Positions 1-11,256 of a stretch of DNA of 64,000 bases are shown here, in pieces. The stretch covers positions 175,121-239,120 of the forward strand of contig JAJKFJ010021517.1 of NCBI GenBank assembly GCA_027382625.1. The letters run 5' to 3'. Within the stretch, counting starts at the first letter, position 1; every line of letters starts with the position of its first letter. Origin of the DNA: Tetmemena sp. SeJ-2015 (Eukaryota; Ciliophora; Spirotrichea; Sporadotrichida; Oxytrichidae). The notes under the pieces are model-generated. The model was not told the origin of the DNA, ran no database searches, and worked only from the letters and a program-made list of their open reading frames with translations. The position numbers and the translations under genes are program-made.

Positions 1-1855
1 TCCCACTTCAATATTTAAAATACTGCGAGCTAAAATAATTCAAGAGGATATAGCTAATTAGAGCCCTATTGGCTCAGGATATAAATGGATTCCTCTTATT
101 TTTCTATTTCTTGGCTAATTATATTTGCACCCTCTGACTGAGTATGAGGTGTCACGCTTATAATTTAATTAGAGATATGCTATATATAATGTGATGAATT
201 TCAGTTTTTATGGTTTGATTAAGTTGCAAAATGGTTATGATTAAAATTTTCCTAAAGACTAACTGATAATGTTATATAGCTTTATTCTAGAGCTATATTG
301 TCCTTTGAACTGTATTTTAATTTCTCTTTGGCCAAAACCCTGATGACTGAGTGGGGAAAGTGTATCCATTCATAGGCTTGATTAATATTTATAATGGGTT
401 GAGTTATAATAATAAATTTGGCATCTTTTTTAAAAACGTGGTAGTTGTCTCCTCCTATTAATCTCATTAACACGTTTAATTATGTTCGAGTAAATAAGCA
501 ATACTAACTAAATATCTCTCCCTCCCACACTCTTTAAATTGCTGAAAAATGTTTATCATCTTATTACTCCTATTCAAAAAGGAGAATTGTATTTTTAATA
601 AAATTTGTGAGTTTTATCTGAGAGGAAATAAAATAGTTGAAAAAATATTGGATGATTATAATTTAAAAAAGTAGTAGGAAACATACACCTCTCTTTTAAT
701 TCACAGTAGTGAGTAAACTTATTGCCCCCTTAATTATTACCCAAATCATTCATACTTAACAATACATTTGAACAAATTGAAATATATATTAGTTTGTTTG
801 GAATAATAGGAGGTGTAATAGGCGAGCCTAAATGCACACGATGATGAGCTCCATCACTCTACTAATTTATGATGATTAAATAATGTTTGTAAACTAAATG
901 GAGAGTGCAAAGACATACGAGAGCTAAGAGGGAAGCAGATTAAATCTGGACTGCAAAGAGAAGAGAGGATCTGAACGTGATTTCATACAACAAAGGGGGC
1001 TGAAATGTGCTGTTGTACAAGCCTTCGAGTCCTAAATTACCTTTTTTTATTGGCAGAGCAATTAAATATAGTATTTTTTTTTAGCGTGTGACTGATTTGA
1101 CTGCGAGAAATAAAATCCTGCGTTTGGTTATGCGTAGCGCGAGTAAATATTTAAAAAAGCCACCCTTCTTTATTAAACTCCTATCATTTGCAATGCCTTA
1201 ATTTATCGCAATAATAAAATCCAAATTAGCATATCAGTATATTTTTTATATTTGGGATATTAGAGATATTAATATTATTACTGTATCGCATTTAAAAGCG
1301 TGAAAGGCGAAGATTATAACTGATTGCTAAGTTTAATTAATCACAAGTCTGAGCAGCACTAAATAATTAAAAACTTATCAACTCTCACTTCAAATGAAAA
1401 TAAGAAATAAATAGCAGCTTTTTATAATAACTTGTGTTTAAGCTTCTGGTGAATCTATGTTTTGCCTAGAGAGGAGCAGTGAATAAAAAAGGGAGTGAGA
1501 AAGGTACTTGACGAGAGTAAACATTCAAAGAGTTACAATTTTGGCGACAAGTTAAATGTATTTATAGAATATAGCGAATTAAAAGCTAGTGTCCTCTTTA
1601 AATATAAGCAGATTTTTACAAAAAAGAAATTAAATTAAAGTTTATTTTTGCAAATCATAAATCCAAATCCTAATCATATTATCAAAACTTTGATAATTTA
1701 AATATGCTTTCTTGATAATGTTAACAGCGATGCTCCATATAAAAAAAACTTATCTTTAATATGTAAAAGTTTACCATTCGGAGAATATAAGCAGATAAGT
1801 GTGAGTAATTTGAATATTAGAGTTAATTAAATGACTACCACACAAGCTGCCGCCC
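1..1855. other. Germline-limited or intergenic DNA, no gene seen
   Basis: AT-rich sequence in which TGA recurs in all frames at short spacing. I see no run that looks like protein on either strand, no conserved motif and no tandem array. It is probably germline-limited spacer or eroded mobile DNA. Confidence 0.5.
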
Positions 1856-2279
1856 TTATTATAGTCAGGATTTTAATTTAAATCGCTGATTTATTAAAAT
1901 AATATGTCGGAATCTGCAAAATTGTGGCAGTTAAAATCACAGATTCACCCCTGAACAGGAGCTCGTTCGATAACTTATCAAAATTTAATATGAGTTTCTA
2001 CTTTAGTCATTGTCTCAGCACCTCTCAGAAGCGAGATATGATGCGCGCAAACTACTAATCCTAAAACCTTTAGAGAAGTTATACTTTTGTCGCATATAAA
2101 TCTTGAATAAGCAATCCCACACAAAAGTTATAAGGATATAAAAATCTTAGAACTTTATGTTAATATCGAATGGTGTAATTATTATTCAAATTAGTGATAG
2201 TTGAACTGCCACAAATTTAATCAATTTTATTTTAATTTTTAATTTAATTCTCTTTTTTATTAAATTCTTAGCTATAATA
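1856..2279 (+). mobile_element. MITE-like element, copy A (~424 bp)
   Basis: It starts TTATTATAGTCAGGATTTTAA and ends ...TTAAATTCTTAGCTATAATA. The end, reverse-complemented, gives TATTATAGCTAAGAATTT, so the ends form an imperfect terminal inverted repeat. The interior matches copies at 6207-6630 and 39932-40353 (reversed) along most of its length, for example around GAATGGTGTAAT and GCGAGATATGATGCGC. No reading frame is visible, so it would be a non-autonomous element. A TA target duplication is possible but not certain. Confidence 0.7.
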
Positions 2280-2409
2280 TATAGCTATAAAGCGGCAGCT
2301 AGGTGGAGTATAAAAAATCACTATTCATATGAAGGGTCTATTTCTATTGGTTGATTTGAAACGAGTTTATAAGTTTGAAATGTGAGTTGAGTTGTCAGCA
2401 TACGCTTAC

Positions 2410-3340
2410 TCAGAATTAGTAGTAACCGCTCTAGTGCTGATTTCTTAACAAACTTTTACCAGGATTAAGAATATCATTTTCGTCAAAGTTCTCCATAATC
2501 TCTTGAATTAAAAAGCAATAAAGCATGAATTTTAATAAATTTGAATTTGCTTCTTGGTATAGTTAAAATTTGTTTTGGCTCTGAGTCCGTGGGTTATGAT
2601 CGCGTATTAGTCGTAGATCTGAGCAGCCAATTACTCACTACTTATTGAGCCAATATATCTCTAATAAAAATGATGAACTTTAAAATTATTATCTCTTTCT
2701 CATATTTCCGAGAAGTTGGACCTACCACTTCCAAGATATTTAATATACTAATTTCAATTTTATAACTTCTTACCGTTCTTAGACACTCCTCTGAACATAG
2801 AACCTCTCTTGCTCTTGGCGTACTGGATCTTATTCTTGCTCCAGAGAATTATAGCGTGGGTATTTGGAATAGAGGCGAGTTGAGCGGCAAGTTCCTTCTT
2901 CTTTGCATCAAGCATTTCTTCAATCATCATCAAATCATTCATTCTTAAAAATGTTCTCACAAAATTGGTGTTCTTTTTTATATTGAATTGTAAGAGGGTT
3001 ATTGTTATTATTGTTGTTGTTGAAATTGGTGCTGTTGAGTTCGTGGAGGAGTGGGAGAGAAAGTGATTGAGAGGACGACTTATTACTTTGTAGTTATTGG
3101 TGAGAGATGCTAAGGTTATTGAAGGTATTGGAATGAGGGATGCCATTGTTCAGATTCATAACGCCAGAAGAATTTGAGCAAGTTTACTGCATCATCAAAA
3201 CTTGACTTTGAGACTAAGTAAAAATTCTGTGAAGCATAGTGATTATAATTTTGGTAAGTGTTGAAGCTTAGAGTAGAGAGGTCTGTACTCTAAGTAGAGT
3301 TGAATAGTGACTCTTGCTTCATGACTGGGAGTGCGGGCAT
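2410..3340 (-). CDS. AP2-domain (plant AP2/ERF-like) DNA-binding protein, four tiny IESs
   Basis: Probable sequence-specific DNA-binding protein. The start is MPALPVMKQES; a Ser/Gln-rich region with a run of eight Gln follows, then a helix rich in E/K/A (MIEEMLDAKKKELAAQ). The AP2 domain begins at FRGVSKNGKKW and continues QVQLLGNMRKRYIGSISSE, QLAAQIYDQYAI and THGLRAKTNFNYTKKQI, the usual order of the three AP2 strands and helix. The domain is continuous only after four segments are removed, each flanked by a perfect direct repeat: AGAACA (17 bp removed), GAAGT (38 bp), AGAGATA (34 bp), AATTCAA (38 bp). Every removal keeps the frame. It ends GYYQF then TGA. The frame is open upstream of the chosen ATG, so an additional 5' coding segment is possible. 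AP2 proteins are common in ciliates; the target is unknown. Confidence 0.85.
2503..2547 (-). other. IES in AP2 gene, pointer AATTCAA
   Basis: Direct repeat TTGAATT (plus strand) at 2503-2509 and 2541-2547. Removing 38 bp joins KKQI to QEIMENFDE in frame, replacing an out-of-place tail. Confidence 0.8.
2656..2696 (-). other. IES inside AP2 domain, pointer AGAGATA
   Basis: TATCTCT (plus strand) at 2656-2662 and 2690-2696. Removing 34 bp joins NMRKR to YIGSISSE, the expected AP2 core. Confidence 0.85.
2727..2769 (-). other. IES inside AP2 domain, pointer GAAGT
   Basis: ACTTC (plus strand) at 2727-2731 and 2765-2769. Removing 38 bp turns FRGVSKNGKK|L... into FRGVSKNGKKWQVQLLG, restoring the conserved Trp. 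Confidence 0.85.
2952..2974 (-). other. 17 bp IES in AP2 gene, pointer AGAACA
   Basis: TGTTCT (plus strand) at 2952-2957 and 2969-2974. Deleting 17 bp connects the Gln-rich frame to the frame carrying MIEEMLDAKKKEL. The non-pointer part is only 11 bp. Confidence 0.75.
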
Positions 3341-4712
3341 CTAGCCATACTAAGAGAGCTATGAGAGATCTAGGCGCTGTTGTAATTAAGGTAGCTAGAA
3401 AGTATTACAAGAAATAATGGTTGCAATAAATAAGCTATGATATAAAATGAGGGGATAGTTTACACGCGGGTTTGACACTAACCTAAGTTTTATTAGATAC
3501 TGTTGTCTTTTTAAATGAGATTAGCCGGAGTAAATTGTTGTGATGTTTAACCTCCTATTGCGGCTCTGAGACAATCGCCATAGTTTCTAACCGCCAGTTA
3601 GCTGCTCGCTGCCATCTGGGGCTTCATGATAAGCTGCTACATGCTCATGTTTTGAGTATTCCTTAATAATAAACCATCATTCGCAAACACATATAAGTAT
3701 TGTTGATCAGGATAAAGATAAAGTTAAGAATTTAAAAGGATGGGAGTGTTAGAGATTTGCGTGTGAATATTGAAGAACTAGGTTGGGCGTTAGTCTAGAG
3801 GCACTTAGTTATAGAAAATATTTTTGGGCCCTGAAGCGTTGCTCAAGCTTTGGAGATTAGCATTTTGCTTCTCATTCATCATTTAGTTAAAAATATAAAA
3901 AAGGCTAGTTACTCTCGTGTAACTAAGGTTAAGAGAAATGGAGTGCTGAGAGAGGCTGCTTCTTATAAAGCATTTGGTTTTAAGGGGCGAGGTTGTTTAT
4001 AAGCTAGTGAAGGAAGGGCTGCTATTGCTGTTAAGGTTGGTGTTAGCCGAGTGGAACCACCAAAGAAGCAGCTGCCAAATTTACACTCCCTCTCTCTAAG
4101 ATCTTTGGTGTGACCTACAAGATCTCATTAAAATAAAATTGTTAAATAGAATATCTAGCCAGAGGAGAAGGCCTAGTTTTATTGATTCTGAGAAGGGTGA
4201 ATGTACTGAGAAAGTCCCACATTCAAAATGTTTTTGAATAATGATTGATCTACAATTTAAAATTCGAGGAGATTGTGGGCAATTTTGGGGGGAAAATTTG
4301 CTGTTTTGGTATTAAAAATTTTAAAAATTCCCCCGGGGGTTTTTTTTAACTTTAAAAAAGTTTAATTTTGGTTTTTAAGTTGAATTTGGGTTTTTTTTTT
4401 TTGGGGGGTTTTTGATTGAATATTATTTATAATTGTATATTCCAATTTTTTAATTATTGCCATAAATCATTCTAAGAGATAGATTAATTTTTGATTTATT
4501 TTAAGTAATAAGATAAAGTACTCCTAATCTACTCTTACTATATCTGCTTCCCTCAAGTCTCGCTTGATTAGTTATCGATTCCTCTAAAACTTTAATTTAG
4601 CAAGATTAAGACGTTTTTGATTACGATTCTCTAAATCTTTTTGTCTATCTTTGTGGGAGTAGACTTTTTGAATATAAGAAGAAGGAATAAATAAATATTT
4701 TAAATAGTGAAA
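3341..4712. other. Intergenic/germline-limited region with one weak ORF
   Basis: Mostly AT-rich sequence. A plus-strand frame open from about 3835 to 4112 (TGA stop) contains stretches such as SYSRVTKVKRNG and EAASYKAFGFKGRG that could be coding, but there is no start and no recognised motif. Positions about 4265-4420 are dominated by runs of G, T, A and C and look unlike the rest of the window. Confidence 0.35.
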
Positions 4713-6206
4713 ATGAACAACTTTGAAAATATTAAAATGCCTTAGCACCAATACCAATAGCAGCTGCCTCCTTACAACTAATAAATGCCCGCCTACGCCT
4801 ATCAACCCACCCTCGCTGATAAAAATCTCGACTATCTTAAAAGATCATAGCAGCATTATTAATAATACTCCTTAAAAAAGTATGAAAATTAGCAGGAGAA
4901 GCAAATATATACGCTCAACACTTGGACGACGATATTTTACCGTTTTAACTTTAGAGGAATTCGAAGGGCGGGGCAAGTGGAGCTTCAGGTATCGGCATCC
5001 CAGCACACACCAATCCTTCTCCAGACAAGCCTCCTCTCATAATTGGTCTTCACTAAAACCCTTACAAACTTTTATAATGTGTTTATGAATGTGCTCAAAG
5101 ACAATCTAGGATAAAGGACAACATTAAAATTGGCTTCTAAGAAAACTTTAAATTTTAAAGAAGACTCAAGCAGCACAAAATACAACAGCTATCTCATGAA
5201 GAGCTTCTGGATTTTAACATCTATCATATCTCGTATCAAAGTGCATCATAAATTATATTTAGAATCTGTGGAAAGATTACCTCGGGTCTATGAGTTTTAT
5301 GAGAAATGGAAGTTAATATTTTTGAGAATGAGACTTTCTAAGAATCAAATCTTGAGGATAAAGTCTTAATCCAATGATGAGATAGTAAAGCTCTAAAATT
5401 CTAGACATGATTTAGCTCCAGCATTTTTAATTAGTCTTATAGATCGATTAATCTTCTGTAGACATAACATATGATAACTCTGAAAGCGTCTGGAGATAAT
5501 TTTGAGGAAGAAATATATCAAATAACTTAAATAAGGAGAAGGCTTTCGTCAAATAATAATTTGATTTATCTAGTTTTTATTTCAAATAGTTGATTTAAAA
5601 ATCATTGATTTTAAAATTCCTCTCAAGTACAATTTACTGGAGGGAACACCTCACCACATCATCAGTTCGAAAATTTGCCCAGTATGAAAGATAAAAAGTA
5701 CTTTTAATAACCTTAAATTATCAAACTTAGATAAATCCTCCCAACTTCCTTAATGCAGGAAGGACTAGTTAAATCTCTCTCAGCAGCAATAATTTCTTCC
5801 GATAAAAAATAATCTACAAATATATAAATGACTATCGTGAAAAATTAGCGTAACGCTCCATTGGACTAGTTAGTCACAACTTCTAGTGGATTCGGCAGCA
5901 CTTCAACAATTGAGAAATGGAGGAATATAAGGCTAAAATACTAAGCAATCGAATCCATAGTAGCAGCAACTTTAAACCTAATAGAATAGCAGTACTTCGC
6001 AAATGTCTGTTCATCATCCTAAAGGAGAGAGTCAAAGCTTTGTGAGCAAGCATCATTAATCTCCAGCTAGACAATAGTCACCACAAGTAGATTTCTAAAT
6101 CTCCCTAATTAAAGCTGCAATTAGAGCACTTCAATAGAGATGATAACTCTTCTAACATTGAATTTTAGTCTCTATTCATTTGGCAAGCAGCATTCATGCC
6201 AGTGAA
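4713..6206 (+). CDS. Scrambled gene, coding-segment cluster 1 (5' end and alternate MDSs)
   Basis: Holds the start (MNNFENIKMPQ, Gln/Pro-rich) and alternate coding segments of a ciliate-conserved protein of unknown function. Read straight through, the frame changes repeatedly. Segments ending or starting at pointers ATCATAGCAGC (4844), GAAGCAAAT (4898), AGTGGAG (4976), AGAATCTG (5261), ATGAGAAAT (5299), AGAATGA (5325), TCAAATCTT (5345), AACTCTGAA (5476) and GAGATAAT (5493) find identical words in cluster 2, and each join is in frame. Visible conserved pieces include PPLIIGLHQNPYKLLQCVYE, KIGFQENFKFQRR, EELLDFNIYHISYQS and ERLPRVYEFYEK. From about 5500 to 6206 other protein-like segments remain (RKFAQYERQKV, MSVHHPKGESQSF), presumably for later gaps in cluster 2; I did not place them. 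Confidence 0.8.
5261..5307 (+). other. Displaced coding segment (MDS), fills the gap at 7448-7467
   Basis: Bounded by AGAATCTG (5261-5268; also 7440-7447) and ATGAGAAAT (5299-5307; also 7468-7476). Inserted there it gives NQESVERLPRVYEFYEKYSKV across both joins, a run that neither locus encodes alone. Confidence 0.93.
5325..5353 (+). other. Displaced coding segment (MDS), fills the gap at 7669-7698
   Basis: Bounded by AGAATGA (5325-5331; also 7662-7668) and TCAAATCTT (5345-5353; also 7699-7707). The joined reading is NSSFVQRMRLSKNQIFGSQF, in frame on both sides. Confidence 0.9.
5476..5500 (+). other. Displaced coding segment (MDS), fills the gap at 8077-8098
   Basis: Bounded by AACTCTGAA (5476-5484; also 8068-8076) and GAGATAAT (5493-5500; also 8099-8106). 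The join reads QQTLKASGDNESFFC and bypasses a TGA at about 8081. Confidence 0.9.
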
Positions 6207-6630
6207 TTATTATAGTTGAGAATTGAATAAAATCGGTGATTGATTAAAATAATAAAAGGAGAGTTGTAAAATGGTGTCAGTTATATAATCACTGATTCTC
6301 CCCTGATCTGCAGCTTGCTCGATAGCCTATCAAAAATTAAAATGAGTTTCTTCTTAACTTTACAGCACTTCTCAGCAGCGAGATATGATGCGCACAAGGT
6401 CTAACTTTCAAAATATGCTTTCAGATTAAACTTGTGTCGCTTATAACTTTTGACAGAGTGTTCCCACTCAAAAGTTGCAAGGATATAAAGTTCTTAAAAT
6501 TTGATGCTGAATCGAATGGTGTAATAATTATTTAATTTGGAGAAACTTCAACTGCCACTGATTTATTCCACTTTAATTTAATATATAAGTTAAATTGTTT
6601 TTTACATTAAATTCTCAGCTATATATAATA
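6207..6630 (+). mobile_element. MITE-like element, copy B (424 bp)
   Basis: Starts TTATTATAGTTGAGAATTGAA and ends ...TTAAATTCTCAGCTATATATAATA, an imperfect inverted repeat of roughly 25 bp. Same length, order and interior as copy A (1856) and the reversed copy C (39932). It separates the two interleaved coding clusters of the scrambled gene. Confidence 0.8.
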
Positions 6631-6799
6631 AAATGCTCCGTAGTTGATATCTCAGAGCATCAGAGATGCAGTCAATAAACTTCTCCCTCCTTAGCCCTAG
6701 TCTACGAAGGTTTCTATTAAATCACCATGAATCCGAAGTAGGTCTACACTCCTTAACTTATTTAAATTCAAATTTAGTTTTTATAGTAAATAAATAAAT

Positions 6800-9700
6800 A
6801 TCATAGCAGCTTAAATAGCCCTAGGAAGCAAATTATAATGACAGAAAAATAATTGTACCAATTATAAAACCCTCCAAGAGATTTTCAGCAGTAATCTTTG
6901 TAAAGGTTACTTTCTGAGGAGTCCTCTAAAGAGAGACTAGCTCAAATTTAAGATTTGTTGATTAGAAAACTTAAACAAGAGACAAACTAGTAGCCTAGCT
7001 TCTCGTCAAGGAGTTAGCAATTAGTTAAATAAAGCAGCTGTGACTTCCTACAACGACTCAAGTAATAAGTTTGCATTATAAGCTATATCTATCAGATCTA
7101 AGCGGGTTCAGGAGATTGTGAGTAGCAGACAGAAGAATTGCTTGTTTTGCTAGCAGCAATAAAATGCTCTAAATCAAGCGAATAGTAATAGTGGAGTTCA
7201 GGTTAATTGTTAAATCCGCATTTTACCATTTCTTATTATAATTGTAGTCATCATGAGTAGCTGAAAGTATTGGTTAGGCAATCCTTGGATAAAAAGTATT
7301 TGACTTCTCAAGACTACTACAACTCCAAAATTGTGAGTGATATCATGTATAATGAGAATAGGCATATAGTCTCAGTGTTCAAGGACTATCTTATCTTCGA
7401 TGATTTCTCTGAATATCTCAAGCGCTACTACAGAAATCAAGAATCTGATATGCACTTATAGACTTTAATGAGAAATACTCCAAAGTCTTTCCAAACTATG
7501 TAGTCTTACCTGAGAATAAATACATGTTCAAGAATATTGAGAGGAAACAAAAGCTTATAGATGAGAAGCATCAATTGTTCTTAGAGAGATAGGAGCAAGT
7601 TAAAAGAGAACAAGAAGAAGCTGTAGCTCTAGGTCTGGCTATAAATTCCTCCTTCGTATAAAGAATGATACTTTATACATTCTTAGATTACTTTAATTTC
7701 AAATCTTTGGATCTCAGTTCATGAGCGATCTTACTGAAATTGAACAGTCTTAACCTCTTAATTTGGTCCAGCATACAATACCTACTGGAAATCAAATGAT
7801 GAATCAGTTCATGAAGCAGACTTAAAACTAGTCAAGAAATAAAGAGGCGCTTAACTTTGAGAATCTGATAAACAGGCTCATTCAATTTGATAAGAATGAG
7901 GATCAGTCCAGGAATAACATTAATGTAGCAGGCAACAATAACAGCAATTGGAACAATTATGAGTAGAACGCTAAATTTGAGTTCGATGACATCAACATTA
8001 GCTTGAGCTCTCATGCTATGAGCTCATTCTTGCATGACTTTGATATCTCCAAGGCTTAAAATTAGCAAACTCTGAATGATTGATGAAGTTATATGATAGA
8101 GATAATGAATCATTTTTCTGTGCTGATACACCCATGAATCGAAGTTTGACCGTTGTAGAAGTTTCCAGGCCTCTCAACCATCCAATAAATCGACCTCAGA
8201 ATAACCAAACCAGAATTCAACAGTATAACTAAGGGCCCTCAAATAAGGACATTTAAAAATCTATAGTTTTCGTCAAAGTGGAATTAGAGAAGTCTGGGAA
8301 GATTATCGTTCATCAGAGTTAGCAAATAGCTCCTAAAGGATTGAGGCTAAATACGAATACATCAGTCAACACTAGCAAGACTTCATTTGTTCAGCCTTCT
8401 TAGCCTTAGGCAAACAACTATGTCATCATTGATTAAATTCCCAAATAGTATTCAACTGTATCATCCATCAGCTAAGCAACGCCATAAACTTACCACATGA
8501 CTCTAGGAGGACCTAACATACCTCACCAAAATGTAGTGCTTAACAGCTAAGCAATGTCGTCCGCTTTCCAGAGCAGAAAGTTTTATTCAATCCTCTATTC
8601 ATATATTTTTTTATAAGTCCTAAGTTGTTGCAAATTAACAGGCGAATCAGCTGCCAACTCATCAGCCCTCAACCTTACAAAATAGCAAGAAGAATAGCAA
8701 TCTCATAGGTGGCCAAAGTAATGGTCTAGGAGTTATAAGTATAAACGCTCTGCCTAGCTAAAGTAGGTAAAATAACATGCAAGTCCTTATGCAAAGCGCA
8801 GGTGCTGTGAGCAAGAAGGGTCAGCCACAACAACCTGCACCTAATTAGATGATAAGCTAGATCTCGATTTCATCCTCTCAATACTGATATAATAAAAGTA
8901 CTAGGAGCAACCTTAGACTACACAAATGAGCAGCTCAAGTTTGAAAAGTGGACAAACTTAAAATTATAATTTAATTAATACCCAGCAATAAGAATATTGT
9001 TTCCAGCTCTAGTCAAAATTCAAACATAGTTTTAGCTTAAAGTTCTAACTCATTCAAATATTTTTATTGATATTTATTAAATCATCGTAGAAATTGAATG
9101 GGAAATCGACTCCACTTTAATCTCTTCCAAACAGTCTCAAATAAATGACTAAATAAAATTAATCTCTAATAATATAGTTTAAAACAGTTGGAAAGAAAAG
9201 TACAGTAAAGGGAGGCTAAAATGAAAATTAATGTTTATTATGGTGATTATATCTTATAAGTAATGCTAAGATTAAGAGGCGTAAATTATTTTAAGATAGA
9301 TTTCTAAATGAACCATAAAAAAGGGAAAACTGAGGGAGAGCCAGTTTATACTTTAATCACTAACAATAAAAAGCTGCGATAGTCAATTTGTTATAAACTT
9401 TTCTAGTTTTAAATCTGCGAACACTATTCATTTTATTTGCTTCAAAATGCTAGTGAAAAGAATGCTCCATAAGCAATTCATTTAATGGTTTCAAAAAGTA
9501 AGGCTGAGAATTTCTAAGATTACACAACTCAAGCTCATCAGCAAGTCAGTAGTAATAATACTTCAACAGGCTTTAAGGTATAAGCTTAGCAAGCCCCTGC
9601 CAGCAAAGTCTCAGCTAACGCTCTTCTTAATAAGCTCTTTAACCAATAGTAACAGTTACAAAAGAATCCTAATAACTTTTCCTTGTATACACTCCTTAAT

Positions 9701-11091
9701 CTTCAGCAACTAATCAGTTAGCATTCTTGAATTCAATGAAATAACAACTCATTGATGACGCATCACTCTCTTCTAAAGTTGTCTATTCAACAAGAAGTCC
9801 CCACAAGAAAAACTTTTCTTCACCTAGTGAAAATCTATAGGTTAATACTAGCAAGAATAAGATTAATAAAATAGTTCCCGCAACTTCATAAGGGAACGAG
9901 ATTAAAAAATCTTCATCACTTTTTTGTTAATCATAATTATTATCTTTATCATAAATCTTAGACGCAATCGTCCTCAGTATAAAGAGAAAAGATGAGTAGC
10001 TAGGACTAGCATTTCCCTCAAAGAGAGGATTTGCTAAGAAAGAGTGCAAATCCCCAAATGGGAGGCCTTGGTATGCTGATCTCTAAGGAGCACCTGGTTA
10101 AATTTACTGCTTAAAATGTGGCTCATCAAGCACATCAGAATTCTAGAACTAATCAGTAGATAGCTTCCAACTCAATGCCCATAGAGCATCCCTCATCTGC
10201 CTATTAGAATAATCTTGCCGGGGTTTAGCTGTCTTACGATTCTAGTTCGCTTTCTCAGCTCACTGACAAATTGGCCAAATAGGCTAACGCTCCTTAAAGT
10301 TTAACTACCTAAAAGCTGATTAAAAAAGCTAAAAATTTCAACAACTTGATGGAAGGATAGAGTCATAAAATAGATCCTTCTCAGCTATCTCCTTCCAGCC
10401 AGTTTGGTAATCCTGAGTTCAGTAAGACAATGACGGCTGTACATGTGAACAGTAGTGCTAGTATGAGCATGAGTGGATATGGAGCAAGCCCAACTGCCTT
10501 CAGTCAGAGCTCTAAAAGCTTAGATAAAAGAGAGAGATGTGGAAGTGAAAAGAATCAACAGGAGAGGCAACTCTAGAGTTAGATACCATTTTTTAATTGC
10601 TGCTTTTAAAGAATGGCTTGCAAATAATTCATGAGAATATTTACTCAGCCAAAGGATCAATTCAGTAGCCACCTACCGCTATGAGCGGCTAGCACCGTCC
10701 AGCAGATCTAAGCGGAGGATACTAAACTTCAATGGGAATCATGTCTACAGGAGGTTCAAGTAGCACAAAGCATCAGCAGCAGTTGAAAAAGTAGCGCAAT
10801 CCTAGTAATCAAAGTAACAAAAGTGGCCAGAGTCAGAAGAGTAACGCCAGCAATACTTCAAACACTAGCAACCCATACAACAAACTTTCAACTAGTGCCG
10901 GTGCTTAGGTTAGCCTTAAAAAGAAAATTAACTCCAAACCCACTTCAAATACTGCTAGTTTCGGCCCAGAGGGTTAGTAGTCATCTAGTTTGACATCTAA
11001 TTCTGGCAAGTCCAATTAGCTTTACGAAAAAATCAAAAATGCTAACACTAACAAGAAGAAATTGGCGACAATATTCACTTTCAATAAATGA
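6800..11091 (+). CDS. Scrambled gene, coding-segment cluster 2 and 3' end
   Basis: Carries the complementary segments of the gene begun at 4713. The first clear MDS starts at pointer ATCATAGCAGC (6800-6810). Conserved blocks are YYNSKIVSDIMYNENRH, VSVFKDYLIFDDFSEYLKR, KVFPNYVVLPENKYMFKNIE and a Lys/Glu/Gln helix (IDEKHQLFLERQEQVKRE). Downstream the protein becomes Asn/Ser/Gln-rich, with MKLYDRDNESFFC, KINVYYGDYILQV and a long disordered tail ending LATIFTFNK, TGA at 11089-11091. Several frame changes (around 8590-8645, 8990, 9225, 10610) have no pointer I could resolve except AAATCTT at 9907/9953. The segments beyond about 9050 might belong to a second gene. I know this family only as conserved in ciliates; no function is assigned. 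Confidence 0.75.
9907..9959 (+). other. IES, pointer AAATCTT
   Basis: AAATCTT at 9907-9913 and 9953-9959. Removing 46 bp joins ...NEIKKS to QTQSSSVQREKMSS in frame. Confidence 0.7.
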
Positions 11092-11256
11092 AACTCAAAT
11101 CTTCTTTGAGGATATTAACATTTAGTCCCAGACTTTTTCATTTGAGAGCATTTACAATAAATGTATAAGAATAAGCATTTAATCTTTAGTTTCAATCTTG
11201 GCTTTGACAAGTGATTTCCTAATAAATCCATAAAACTATATAAGTAAGATTTTCTT

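Noticed and set aside
5222..5290. Frame giving QIIFRICGKITSG as the continuation of cluster 1
   Set aside because: It overlaps the bases that encode ERLPRVYEFYEK in another frame, which has two independent pointer matches.
4713..6206. Cluster 1 read straight through as its own gene with micro-IESs (for example ATCATA at 5223/5245, TCTG at 5479)
   Set aside because: Short repeats can be found that keep frame, but the longer pointers shared with 7.4-8.1 kb give a much better, collinear protein, so the straight reading is probably spurious.
4890..6960. CCTCTAAAG inverted match between 4950 and 6920 as a sign of an inverted MDS
   Set aside because: Nine bases with no in-frame consequence that I could show; likely chance.
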